Shown here piece by piece: positions 1 through 11,089 of a DNA stretch of 64,000 bases. Position 1 is the stretch's first letter. Every line of letters begins with the position of its first letter. The position numbers and the translations under genes were made by a program. The stretch comes from Styela clava (Eukaryota > Chordata > Ascidiacea > Stolidobranchia > Styelidae). Location: contig NC_135252.1 in NCBI RefSeq assembly GCF_964204865.1, positions 12,917,383 through 12,981,382 on the forward strand, in the 5' to 3' direction. The notes under the pieces are model-generated. The model did not search any database. It saw nothing but the letters and a program-made list of their open reading frames with translations, and had not been told where the DNA came from.

Positions 1-296
1 GTTCACCTGACATCCTTAGGAGAACATAAATAATCGTTAATAAATGTCGATTATAAGGTTTATTAGAGAATAAATCGCGGGCACAAATGCTACTGTCCGA
101 TTTACTAAATTAATTACTGTATATTATTTTATTTAAGATATAGGTATTTCTGCATTACTTCACCTCAGATACCTGTTACGATGAAAGTGCTTACTCGCTC
201 CTAATGTAATTCAAGCCTCCAATCAAAAATATTGCAATATTCTTTGGAAGAATTTACCTTTTCTATGCGTGACAGTGGTGGCTTACAATTATACTG
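1..296. other. AT-rich flank, nothing recognised
   Basis: No exon, repeat or RNA gene could be recognised. It lies just 3' of the minus-strand lectin stop codon and probably includes its 3' untranslated region. Confidence 0.4.
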
Positions 297-1636
297 TCAA
301 TTACATATCTTCTGGTAGGCAAACTCAATATGCTTGTCAATATTATACTCAGTATTATTCGTAAAGTTTTGGACAGAACAAAATAGAAGAATTATATACC
401 AATACAATTGCGGTAAAAAATATACAAACCACTTGTTATAGCCACTGTTGACACTGTTTCCATTTGTCCATCTAAACCAACCTTCTGTAGTTAAATCATT
501 TCCTCCAATCCAAGCTCGACTGCGAACAAAAAAATAGAAAAAAGAAAATTTACAAATGCGACGGGGCTCTGTTTGGGATTCGCCTATTCCGTGTTGATCA
601 CAAATATATGTCAATAGTAGCCATCGTAATAGACAAGCAAATGTTAAATATTTCAAGTCAACTTTAAGATGTTTCTCTCAGTAGAATTGAAAAAGGTCTA
701 TTGCTCAGCAAACTATTTTGGACCAGATCGCGTGAGTCTCGACGTAATTAAATAACAGTCATCATTCACAACATTTAGATTCTATTAATATGATGTGAGT
801 ATATATGAACTAGTGTGTTTGGATATTCCAATAAAAACTACAAAGATACAAAATAGATGATTTGGAATAGATTCCATGTTTAAAAACATGCTGTTAAAAG
901 CAAGAATATCTATGATATATCCGCGTACCAGAACGGATTTTCTATACAGAGCCAAGTCTTGTTGCAATATTTACTTCATATTTTCCATTAAATGATATTG
1001 AACACTCACCCGCCTGACGGAATGATGGATTCTGCTGCCACATTGAGATTAGAACTGTCCAATATTGCTAGACCATCGCTACCTTTTTCTTCACAAAGTT
1101 GTTGAGCTTTGCACCAAGCCGTGTTTTCGGCGTCACCATACAGTGTTAGGTCGTAACCATCAGCATAAGCAGTTTCGTATTGACCTCAAAGGAAAAAGTA
1201 CTAACTACATAATCATATTGAAAGGGTTAACCGTCCTATACGTTAAAATGTATCATCCTTGTCGAATGGATGAACTCATTTTTAGCTCATAGGCTCAATT
1301 ATCAATTTTGTCTCTTATTTGTTATGTTTCAATTTTGATCGCTAAATTTGCTTAATTAATTGTTCAGCACCGTTCAAATGTCATTGCATCATTAATATTA
1401 CAATAGCCATTTATAAAAAATTAAGAAATCCGCATAATTACTTGACTATCCAAGCAAGTGTCGAAATGCACGGTATATAAATAAATATATATAACAAATT
1501 TTGATATAACCTGATTAAATTTGAATCCTATATACGATTTGCAAAATGCTGAATCTATCATAATATATACACTATACAAACCTGCATTTGCAATAGATGC
1601 TGCGGACATCAGAATTATTGCGATGAAAACTCCCAT
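297..1636 (-). CDS. Secreted C-type lectin-domain protein (three-exon model)
   Basis: Model complement(297..519, 1010..1184, 1582..1636), 150 aa. Exon 1 is a signal peptide starting MGVFIAIILMSAASIANAG and ends at a GT donor in phase 1. Exon 2 carries the CTLD first half, with WCKAQQLCEEKG and GLAILDSS, and ends in phase 2. Exon 3 has the WIGG-type core (RAWIGGNDLTTEGWFRW) and GYNKW. The end FAYQKICN fits the last cysteine of a CTLD. Between GYNKW and that end, where a sugar-binding EPN/QPD loop and a splice site are expected, the frame simply stays open through sequence that looks like an intron (GTTTGT just after KW). So either the last two exons have fused by deletion or the real last exon is missing. 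A sugar-binding role is therefore uncertain; secretion is likely. Exon sizes (55, 175 nt and the 90-nt core 430..519) equal those of the lectin at 3283, its head-to-head partner. Confidence 0.65.
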
Positions 1637-3282
1637 TTTTAGTTCCAGGTTCTTACTTGTATTTCCCCCTTTACTGGAGTAAATGTTGGAAAATTATTGG
1701 AATATTAATTCGGTGGTAGTTACCTAAATAATCTGTTGGCGAATAAGGATTTTAAAGCATTCATATTTAAATTAACTGCCAGTACTTTTTTTTTTACACC
1801 TTTTTGATCTTTTATATGTATGCAGCCCAATTAGTAGCTTTTGAAATTTTCCTAAGAAATGCGATGTTCAGCGTAATAGTCAGTATTTTACACAGTAGTC
1901 AGTTACAAAAGTAGCACGTCATATTAAAGTAGCAATTTCAGCCATCTGCTGTTGTATTTATATAACCTTTCAGGCAGTTGAGCAAGCGCTATTATTATAT
2001 AGAAAAATGTATTAATATCATTATATATGCGACAATTTTTCTCAACTTCTATATTCTAAATACTCATATTGTTGTTACATAAAAAAGTATTCGAATAGAG
2101 AGCAGACGTTTTTTTCTTGCAATAAATTTCATAAATTATGGTAGCACTGTATTATTCCACACGTCCATGCGCCGATTTTTTAACTCGATGTTTAGCCAAG
2201 AGCTAATATGACCTGACCTCGTGTTCATATATTGCTCCTTGATGTTTATGTGAGAAACTAACATCTGCTGCTTTCACGTCACTGCCTCATTTTATAGCCT
2301 AATATGACAAAAATAAGGGTATTCGTCTGTTTATCATATATATATATATAAATATAAATTATGCGCCATGCTTTATAATGAGTAATATTAAGCAATTTCT
2401 ATGTTCATTTCTTCAATCGCAATTTCCTCTAATTTCAGTAGAAGATGACATTGAACTGACATTGCATTTGTGGTGCCTTCAAGAATACTTTTGAGTAAAT
2501 GAAGTGCAATTATCGAATAAAAAGTGAATATTATCGTTTAACACATAAATACAGAACAAACCACTTCTAAGTGTCTTTAGTTGCCAACTATAAAATGTTA
2601 ATAAAACAAAACGATAAAAAACTAAGTCAAGGTGTTTCTGTACTACAAAATACTAAACATTTTAAATCTATTAGTTCCTAGCTACAGAAAAACAAGTGCA
2701 AATTCAGAGAACTATGCTGTGCAATCACTTATAGCAAGTTGTTAAAGAAACACAGCTCGAAATGCAAAAAACCTGAAATTTTCTTTAATATACACTTTGC
2801 ATTTCCTTCGTATCTTAATAATTAATATTAACTAACATTCATATTTGTCATGACAATAAAGATAACACCTGCTGCATTCTCATCATTGCTTTGTTTTATG
2901 TAACATCGATATCTGAGAGTATCTATGATAGAGACGAAATGAAAATAATAAATTTGACTGTATAGTTTTAGCTAATGGCCGTTATATCACAGTGTTATAT
3001 TTTCAATTGCCTGTAGTTTTTATAAATACAAAACCAGCTATAATTTGAATGACTTCTTTGTGAGTAAGAAACCTACTATGCCATTAACCCAGCATAAGTG
3101 AACGTCGCAATTGTTAGTCAGTGGTTTTGAAAGCCGATAATTACATTTATATATATAAAACGTCAAAAAAGTGGAAACGATAAATTTGGGATAATTAAAT
3201 GCATTACAGATAGTTTTAATTCCTAACACACCAGAGAGAGATACAATTGGGAACTTGCAATGCTTAAAACTTGGAAATAAAA
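1637..3282. promoter_or_regulatory. Shared upstream region between two divergent lectin genes
   Basis: About 1.65 kb separates the two divergent start codons, so both promoters must lie here or in an unseen 5' exon. It is AT-rich with a TA repeat near 2335-2350. No specific factor sites can be named. No convincing coding exon is present. Confidence 0.4.
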
Positions 3283-4077
3283 ATGAAAGTTTTCATTGCA
3301 ATAATCCTAATGTCCACAGTATCATTTGCAAATTCAGGTTTGTATAGTAACTACAGTGTATATATGATAGCTTCAACATGTCGCTAACCGTGATATCAAA
3401 ATTTGTTACATACTGATATACCATGAATTTTGACGCTTGACTATGATAGTACACTAGGTCAACTAAGCAAATTTCCTATTTGTTAAATAACATGCTTCAC
3501 TTTATTATTGTTTGAGGACGCAACGACATTTGAATAGTATCGAATAATCAAGCAAATGCAATAATTAAAATCACAGATATTTATTAACTACACGTGTCAA
3601 AAATACGAATAAAGACAAAATTCTTTACTGACGCTATGAGATGGATGAATGCGACAGGAATGAATCGATTAAGCGTCACACTTTCAAATTAGTATTATAG
3701 GCAGTTACTTAACGCAATCGTAAACTTTCCTTTTAGATCAATACGGAACTGCCTATGCTGATGGTTACGCGCTAACATTTTATGGTGGCGACGAAAACAC
3801 AGCTTGGTGCAATGCCCAACAACTTTGCCAAGAAAAAGGTAGCAATGGTCTAGCCATATTGGACAGTTCTGATCTTAATGTGGCAGCAGAATCCAGCATT
3901 CCCACTGCCAGGTGAGTTTTAAATAACATTCAATGTGAAATAAGTGAGCCCCTCTGCATGTGTATATTTCTTCGCTACTTTTTGTAGTCGAGCTTGGATT
4001 GGAGGAAATGATTTTTCTACAGAAGGTTGGTTTAGATGGACAAATGGAAAATCTGTCAACAATGGCTATAACAAGTG
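3283..4077 (+). pseudogene. C-type lectin-domain gene truncated by a transposon
   Basis: Exons 3283..3337, 3737..3911 and 3988..4077 join in phase. Exon 1 gives a signal peptide (MKVFIAIILMSTVSFANS). Exon 2 has TAWCNAQQLCQEKG and GLAILDSS. Exon 3 has SRAWIGGNDFSTEGWFRW and stops at GYNK plus TG. Each exon length equals the matching lectin at 297-1636. After the last TG, where that gene has GTTTGT, this one continues into transposon sequence (ATTCGGATCC), so the donor and the final CTLD exon with its last cysteines are gone. Nothing matching the missing exon was found up to 5.6 kb. The protein would lack the ligand-binding end. It could still be expressed as a fragment, but I call it broken. 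Confidence 0.75.
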
Positions 4078-5040
4078 ATTCGGATCCGGACTCGGATTCG
4101 AGTCGAATCCAGGCATTTTTTGGACTCGGATTCGATTTCGAGTCCGCGTCATTTTTACCGAGTTCATAATCAATTCTGTTTTTACTAATTTACGCCTATG
4201 TTTGTATTTTTGCCTCTATAAATCCCACTACATACCTTAACAAGGTAAAATTCAAGGTTAGATCTGTAACAATATCCCTCGTGTGCATTAAAAACACTCC
4301 TAATAAAACGACGACAGATATCCAGATAATATAACGCAAGTTAAAAACCATTGATCGCGTATAACAATGATGTTGGGCCAGTCGCCTTCAAACTATCTAT
4401 CTTTTTTGGTATACATGTGGTACACAATAAAATATGTGCTATTGTGATATTTTTGAGTTTTTGATTCGCGTAAAAATGAAACATGCTCTGGATCAACCCA
4501 ATGTGGAATCTCATCAATACCTCTTTTAAATCGAGTTTATTGCGTGCAATCCTTTCGCTAGAAAGGCAATGGGAAGGAAGGAGAGTATTAGAACGTTTAC
4601 ATGAACTACTAATTGCAAGCAGACATTTGCAATGTGGCAGTACCACATTGTATTAACAACGAGTAGCATTTCTCTACCCTATGCGCACATGACATAATAA
4701 ATTTACGGCTGAAATATTTGGAATTATGGGAAAGCATTGTAGTCGAACGCTTTTTATTTTTTATATTGACATGTAAGAATTTCTGACTAGCCGCCCAGAA
4801 TTGACGCAAGGTGGGCTGGAAATCCAGTTCACAGCCAAGGCGCACATTGATCCACGTTTACGTTTGCATTATTGCCGCCAAAAAAGAGAAAAAATATATA
4901 TTTAAAATGATTCAACAGCTATCTGCGGATCCATTAGGCAAAATATATGAGCTACGACGTATGTTTGTGAGCGCACGATGCTGTAGCATGGTCAAAAACA
5001 CGTTTTTCTGCTTTCCATTATGACGTCACAGACTCGGCAG
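4078..5040 (-). mobile_element. Non-autonomous DNA element, copy 1
   Basis: About 1 kb matching, in the opposite orientation, the element at 58722-59733. Both have clusters of GACTCGGATTCGA-type words near their ends and a shared interior (for example the stretch holding TTCAACAGCTATCTGC). The outer terminus seen in the other copy (AGGGATGGG) is missing here; the sequence starts abruptly at the lectin exon end. No transposase frame is visible. Confidence 0.7.
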
Positions 5041-5094
5041 ATTCGATTTTCGCTTACGGGCCGCCTTTGGCCCGCGGGCCGCACTTTGCACACC
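5041..5094. mobile_element. Solo terminus of an hAT-type element
   Basis: Read on the minus strand it starts CAGGGGTGTGCAAAGTGCGG and continues with GGCCCGC words, a typical hAT end and similar to the element at 9664. Only this one end is present, welded to the neighbouring element, which suggests a composite or a rearranged insertion. Confidence 0.5.
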
Positions 5095-5586
5095 CCTGAA
5101 TTACTATATTGAGAGTGTTGTTTTATCTGGTAAGAGTGAATGAATTGATTAGAATATTCACAGAAATTTTTGAAGATATGAAAGCACATGCAACCATGGC
5201 ACAGAAAAAGAATTAGTATTCGGTCTATGTAGATAATATAATTAGAAACAAAAAGATAATTTATTTTGAACTCCTCTATGGTACACAAGACACTTTTTTT
5301 TTTGAAGTTCCTAGGTAATACAGGATGTTCGAAATAATGCGGATAGTTTTACTGGTTGTAGTTCTACAGTTTCTTTTCTTGTATGACCTAATATTTGATT
5401 GGACAGTTTAATATGACTATGTTTTTTTGTTTAGTTTTATAATAGCGATTGCTGTTTTGGATGTTATGCTGTAAGGCGTAGGCGAATAATAGATCACATC
5501 TGTTCCTCTTATTCTTATAATTCAATAACGAATGGGCACGTTGGTTCGTTAGACTCAAGCACTGTACCCTTATACGCGATATGTTT

Positions 5587-5790
5587 TTCGGGGTTCCATT
5601 ACCTTTGAACCCACGTACATTTGAACCCATGACAATTGCACCTGCATACTATTGCACCTATGGAAATTTTTTTGTTGTACGGATAGTTGAACCCATACTA
5701 ACCCTAACCCATGGGTTTCAGCACCCGCATATTGATTGAACCCGCGGATATAGACATGGGTTCAAATGTACGGTCACCGTTTTTCGGATC
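5587..5790. mobile_element. Small fold-back element with 17-bp perfect inverted repeat
   Basis: GTACATTTGAACCCATG at 5615-5631 is the exact reverse complement of 5755-5771. Inside are several more GAACCCA words and two telomere-like units (TAACCCTAACCC) near 5698-5710. Probably a MITE-like fold-back element; boundaries are approximate. The 490 bp before it (5095-5586) hold nothing I recognise. Confidence 0.55.
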
Positions 5791-5929
5791 ATATTTCAAG
5801 TCCGAAAGATGTTGACCCTTTCAAATTTGAAAAAAAATCAGTAAGCATTGTGTTTGGGCAAACCTATTTCTTAGTTGCAGTTGGTTTCTCCGGCAATTAA
5901 TTACTGGCTTGACATATTTTAACAAATTT

Positions 5930-6830
5930 TGGTTTATTACGACTTTTTTCGATTTAAAAAAGGCTTTCCACACCGTGAATCATGATATTATTGATATTAA
6001 ACCCTTACGGTGTCAGGAGGTCTGCAAATCAACTGATCTCTAAGGTACTTAGTCACCAGATCACAATATGATCAAGTTGGGTAGCATTGTTCTCTTTCCT
6101 TATCTTCCTTACCATTCGTCAGGACTCGGGAGACCCACAGGGTTCATATTTGGGACCTTTACTTTCTCTAGCATTCAGCAATTATATATCACATTGTTCT
6201 TCATTCTTTGCCGATGATACTAATCTCCTTGACAAATCCCGTGTACCTCTTCAAAAAGTAGCAAATTGAATGAGGGCTAATAAACTAACAATAAACATTG
6301 ATAAATCAAAGACTATGTTAATATCACTACACAAAGATAAAGCTCAAATGGTTTGGAGAACCGAATTGATGACATAGATCCTTAAAATGCCAATTCGTAT
6401 AAATATCTTGGTTTATATACAGATAATAGAATGAAGTGGGATTTTCAATTTTACAATCTGGCTGTCAGTTGGGATACCATATAATAAGCTTTGTCGATAT
6501 ATATCGCTAACTACAATACGCATGGTCAACTTTTTTCAATCGCATATTTATTATTGCATAGTTTCATGGGCCTCAGCTGATAAAAACTTGTTACATAGCA
6601 TTGCAATCATGCAGAACCAACAATTCGCTCTATTCCTGACGTCAGTTATCGGACTCATCTTAGTCCCATTTTTCACATCCTTCGCATTATTAAAATGGTT
6701 GATTTGTATATTTCTGGAGCGTAAAACAAAACAACAAAAACGTCTTCCTGCTGTCCTGCATTCAACTAATCGAGTGGTGTTCATTTATATGGAGCACGGT
6801 CCTCTGCCAGGTTCCTAATTAATTTCGTTA
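5930..6830 (+). mobile_element. Decayed LINE reverse-transcriptase fragment
   Basis: Translation in shifting frames gives the RT blocks in order: DLKKAFHTVNHDII, GDPQGSYLGPLL, the catalytic box SFFADDTNLL, then NKLTINIDKSKTMLI and a C-terminal YYCIVSWASADKNLLHSIA. This is the jockey/CR1-like LINE pattern. Stops and frameshifts break it throughout, so it is inactive. Similar blocks occur in the longer LINE at 48588-51210. Confidence 0.8.
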
Positions 6831-6849
6831 GTTTCAAGTTATGGAATTC

Positions 6850-7294
6850 GCTCTCTGATAGTACCAAGAATTGTAAATCTTATACCTTGAAACGTATGAT
6901 TACCGGTAGTCCGAAGTGTCCGACATTGCTTTTAATATAGGTACGCTTCCCGTACCCATTTGTGTCCTTTTGTTGTATAGCCGTAGTCTTTATTTAATAG
7001 TCTTCAAAAATCAAAAGTCAAAACGATTGTTGTACAGCGATTTTCTATTTTCCCTGCCATTTGACTTTCAGGATTCGTTTGGCCATATTATGAGTGACTA
7101 CCTAATTGAATTGTATGAAAAAGGCCTACCGGTACATAGTCAATGGTCATAGTCATAGTCAATTTTATTTTTTCCAATTAGCAAAAGAAATAACATACAA
7201 AATTGAAAAACAAATAAAATTCAACACAAATTTTTACTGGGGAAGGGAAGCCGCGGGGAACCAAATTTGGTTATCGAGCAGCGACACACAAATA
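6850..7294. other. No gene seen
   Basis: AT-rich sequence between a dead LINE and an hAT insertion. Open frames are short and unlike any family I know. Confidence 0.4.
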
Positions 7295-7302
7295 CTCTAT
7301 TC

Positions 7303-8133
7303 CAGTGGATCTCAAACTTTTTAGAGTTGGGACCCACTATTTATTATCACAGCTTTCGGCGACCCATTTAACTTTTTATGACATAACACAGAACACAGCA
7401 ATGGCTAATCATCGCAAAACCACCGTGATTCCTAGAAAATAAGACCTGGCCTGAAAATAAGACCTAATTTAAGACCTGGCCTGAAAATAAGACCTAATTT
7501 GAATTTTGAAAATGATTTTAATTAAACTCTACCCATAAAATAATTTTAAAATGTGTGGGAGAGGGGTTCAATGACCTGAGGTAAGGTGATGATCACACCA
7601 CTATTCAAGATAGTGTGATATCACAATTATGATATTTGTCACTTGATTTTTGTATAGGAAATATAAATGAAAACAATGGATGTCGGATTTTATATAATGT
7701 TTATTAAAAAACCTCGTGATTTTCTACAATGTAATTTTATTTTTGATAAATGAACACAAAATACCTCTTCAAAAAAAAAAATGGTGTTTTTCTCCAAAAG
7801 AAAATAAATCTAAATCCTGTCTAAATTTCGGATGAAACACGGTAAGAAGTGCTGTAGGCTACAGTATACAAAACTGCCATGCGTAAAAAAGCCACATGGT
7901 CATTCTTTGTGTAGCAAATTTTTGTTCATTTGAGAAGATCGTGAAAAGGAAACTTTCACAGATTAGAATTCAAATTCAATTTAATTTCTTTTTTTCAAGA
8001 TTTACGTATTCGAGTCGCCACCGATCCTAATAACCAGTATAATTAATCAAAGCTTTCTACATCTTTTCACGACCCACTGAGATTCCTTTTGCGACCCACC
8101 AGTGGGTCGCGACCCATAGTTTGGGATCCGCTG
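7303..8133. mobile_element. hAT-type non-autonomous element, 831 bp, with 8-bp target duplication
   Basis: The ends are CAGTGGATCTCAAAC and GTTTGGGATCCGCTG, imperfect inverted repeats (13 of 15). The flanks are the same 8 bp, CTCTATTC, at 7295-7302 and 8134-8141: the hAT signature. The GACCCACT and GGTCGCGACCCA words near the ends are of the Charlie-like type. A duplicated AAGACCTGGCCTGAAAAT unit lies at about 7441-7500. No transposase frame. Confidence 0.9.
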
Positions 8134-8359
8134 CTCTATTCTACTTAATTTTACTGTGCCACTGAATGGCCTTCTGTCAGCTACACCCCACAGAAAATTG
8201 CTATCATTCAACAACTCTTGTTGCTGGATAAGCTGCTCAGTGTTAATCAGCGTTATTTTTTGTGTTTGTATTAATTGAGGCATATCCAAATCACGCTACT
8301 ATGTCGCTACTAAGCCTTTTCATAATTTCATAATCAATTCCGCTTTGAAAAGCAGATCA

Positions 8360-8790
8360 TTTAAAGACCCGAAAACAAATGTTCAAGTGGCAGCCGTATT
8401 GCCTTTCGATATATTTTGGGATGAACCACTGAATATTTTTTTATTTAAGGAAACATTTACGACTAACATCCTCATTTACGACTTTTCCAACCTGTATCTT
8501 TTTGAAGGGAAATGTGCAACATGAACCACAACTCTATTATACGCAGATCCCTGTAAATCTAATACTTCGTGTTATAATAAACAGTTTAAAGGTAATGGTG
8601 TACATGTGTCATATTCGTATATATTATATGCCTATAGGGTCAAAATCGAGGTATGATTTCATATGCTTTAAAAATCGAGCAACAAACTATGAGTATAATC
8701 TATTCTAGAACATGATTGCCATGTAGAATGAGTGTAAACATCCTATTACTAGGCTGCAAATAAATGCAACGCGCGCGAGTTGACAATTTG
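8360..8790 (+). repeat. Dispersed repeat, family 1
   Basis: Matches 47690-48035 in the same direction and, reversed, part of each lipocalin unit (about 28800-29300, 33055-33560, 37680-38145, 42240-42570). Shared landmarks include AACAGTTT followed by an AT-rich tract, a CATGTTC/GAACATG block and AAATAAATGCAACG. No coding frame persists between copies. Confidence 0.65.
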
Positions 8791-8884
8791 CTAACGGCAA
8801 AATGGATGCGATAAGGAACAAGAGAGCTATGCTCTAACATATGGACACGTAGCGCCCCATGATGGCAAATTTCGATGGCGTCAT

Positions 8885-9120
8885 AGCACATAAAAAACGA
8901 ATCTCATACAGCTCACCGGAATATTTGAAATAAATAAAAGTAATTGCTTTCTAACGAAAAATTTGATCTTCGAGCATTGGAAATTTCGAAGCGAATGGTC
9001 AAGTAGTCAAGGAGAAAAGCGATTTTTCTCTGACAAAAAACAAGAACAACAACGGCGTTATAACAAAACGATTGTTATGTCCACTAACGTGTCCAACAAG
9101 AGAGTGATAGCTCAAATATA
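8885..9120. repeat. Dispersed repeat, family 2
   Basis: Shares TTGAAATAAATAAAAGTAA and an ACAAAACGAT...GTCCA block with stretches at about 18340-18510, 24940-25110 and 54290-54680. Probably a short interspersed element; no RNA-polymerase-III boxes could be fixed by eye. Confidence 0.5.
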
Positions 9121-9179
9121 TGAATGAAATATATAAAAAATTATAAGTGAAAAACAACTCAAATAAAGTCCACTGAAAG

Positions 9180-9655
9180 TTTTGATATAGTTTTCAACGG
9201 AATATCTTGGACCAATGAAAATTTCAAAGCAATTACCCAGTAGGTAATGGTAAAGACGTTCTTTATAGCTACATATTCACCATCATCGTTCGTTACCCAT
9301 TTACGTTAATCACAAAACTGGGTTAATCGTTTCTATGTATCAACTTCACAGTGATGTCATCAATTAAGCAGTTTATGCACTTCTCTATTACAATTCTAAA
9401 ACACGTCTGACAACTCAGAAATGAAATAAAAAAAAGTAATGCTGATTGTGGTACCGTTAGGTAAATTTTTTATCAACTGCAGTTTTTTCTAAATGCGTTG
9501 CATTTCATCATCACATTTCGCGATCTTTGGATATATATATTCGCAAGTAATATACGCACTGTACGAATCAATATTTGTCTTTCTCGTGACTTTTCGTAAA
9601 AAAATAAAATAAAAAGCAATAAAATAGCCGCCACATTTGCTAAGAATAATCTAGA
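9180..9655. repeat. Segment homologous to 11.1 and 48.1 kb
   Basis: Contains CATCATCGTTCGT, a stretch on CAATTGCGTAG-like sequence and GATTGTGGTACCGTTAGG, each with close counterparts at 11160-11370 and 48180-48420. It marks old duplication of collectin-flanking DNA. Noncoding. Confidence 0.55.
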
Positions 9656-9663
9656 TTCTAGAC

Positions 9664-9961
9664 CAGGGGTGGGCAAGGTTTTTGGAACAGGGGCCAAAAA
9701 TTTTGCTCGTTCAGACTGGCGGGCCATGTAAGTGTGACGTAAAAAGTTACATTTTATTACCAATATAAACAAAAGCAAAAGTGAAAAACAATAAGCGTTG
9801 TGCAAAAATTAAATTTAATTGAAAGTCTGAAAATTCTGTGAGTTTTATTAACTTAAACATCAAAATTTGGTTTCAGTTTGTTTGCGGTAGCATCAGGCGG
9901 GCCAGTTTGAATCAGCCAGCGGGCCGGATTTGGCCGGCGCGCTGTAGTTTGCCCATGTCAG
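9664..9961. mobile_element. hAT-type MITE, 298 bp, with 8-bp target duplication
   Basis: Starts CAGGGGTGGGCAAGG and ends TAGTTTGCCCATGTCAG. Both sides carry TTCTAGAC (9656-9663 and 9962-9969). GGGCC-rich words near both ends mirror each other. Too short to encode a transposase. Confidence 0.85.
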
Positions 9962-10069
9962 TTCTAGACAATCACAAAAGTAATTGCAAAGTTTTCTTGA
10001 TTTGGCAAAAGTTTTCGATCTAATTTGTTTGGGTCGACTCCTTGTTAAACAGCAAAATCTCTTTGCTGT

Positions 10070-11000
10070 GAAATAATGTCATCATTTGTTGTCGGCGCCT
10101 TGGTAAAAGTTTGCAAAATCTTCTGACCTGCAACACAACAACAATAATATAATGATAGTAAAATAAATCTTGAACTGCGATCAGACTGAAAAAAAACTTT
10201 TGTTCATTCAGAACAGTTATCTTTTCCTTATTTTAATAGGAGTAAAACAATCATGAAACACGGAAACATCGATTGGAAGAGACTAAATTCATAGATATTA
10301 CTCACCATCCTCTATTGATGTCAATAGATAACACGGTTGCGATGGAGTTGCGACATTACTCAATCTTTCGTAAGCACAGCATTGCACCATTATCAGGTGT
10401 AGTTGGCACTTTAAAAATGTCAAATTAAAATTTTAATGTTTGTGATATCTTAGTTAGCGTTCTAAATTGCGTAAGCATGGTGTATTTGTGAGTACGTGGT
10501 TAGGGTATAATGTTGTTTCTTGAATAAACTTTTATCAATTTAATTCAAAGATTTGGAACGGTAAAATGTAAATATTTTTTTTTTGCATTTTGATACCAGT
10601 GTCCAAAGAAAATGCAAGTGAACACTAATTATATGAAAACTTTGTAGAAAAATATCGAAAAAGAGCAAACAAAACAACGTGACATATTTTCAACATGACC
10701 AATTATTCAATGTTAGTATTTATGCTTCTATTCAATATGTGTTTTTCCTCTGCACAGTTATTTTAGCAATAGTTCGCTCTGAGATATTCACAAGGTTGTG
10801 ATTATGAAGTCAACTTCTTCCTTGTCTTTGATTATTCTGTTCTTATCGTTCGTATAGAGGAATCGTATAATCGTATCGTATAATCGTATATGAAGTCAAC
10901 TTCTTCCTTGTCTTTGATTATTCTGTTCTTATCGTTCGTATATATTCGGAAATATATTCAGGAAAATATATTGATTTGGAACGCGTAAGTTAAAGAGTAT
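10070..11000 (+). pseudogene. Relic of the 5' end of a lipocalin unit
   Basis: Diverged copy of the promoter side and first exon of the units at 27.6-45.4 kb. Landmarks include TTCTGACCTGCAACACA, TAGTTGGCACTTTA, GATATCTTAG and TAGCAATAGTTCGC. The signal-peptide exon starts at 10804 (MKSTSSLSLIILFLSFV, then TAG at 10855). The same 52 bp recur at 10890-10941 after an ATCGTATA-rich spacer, again in a frame that soon stops. No later lipocalin exon follows. Clearly dead. Confidence 0.75.
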
Positions 11001-11089
11001 TTGTCGAACAATAATTGTAATATTACGCTGGTTTTAAACCTGGGGTGTTCTCCAAGACAAAAACAATATTCCTTTTTCGTTGAATTATG

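Noticed and set aside
2335-2352. TA-rich runs here and at 47902, 60940 as CRISPR-like or regulatory arrays
   Set aside because: Simple AT microsatellites with no spacer structure.
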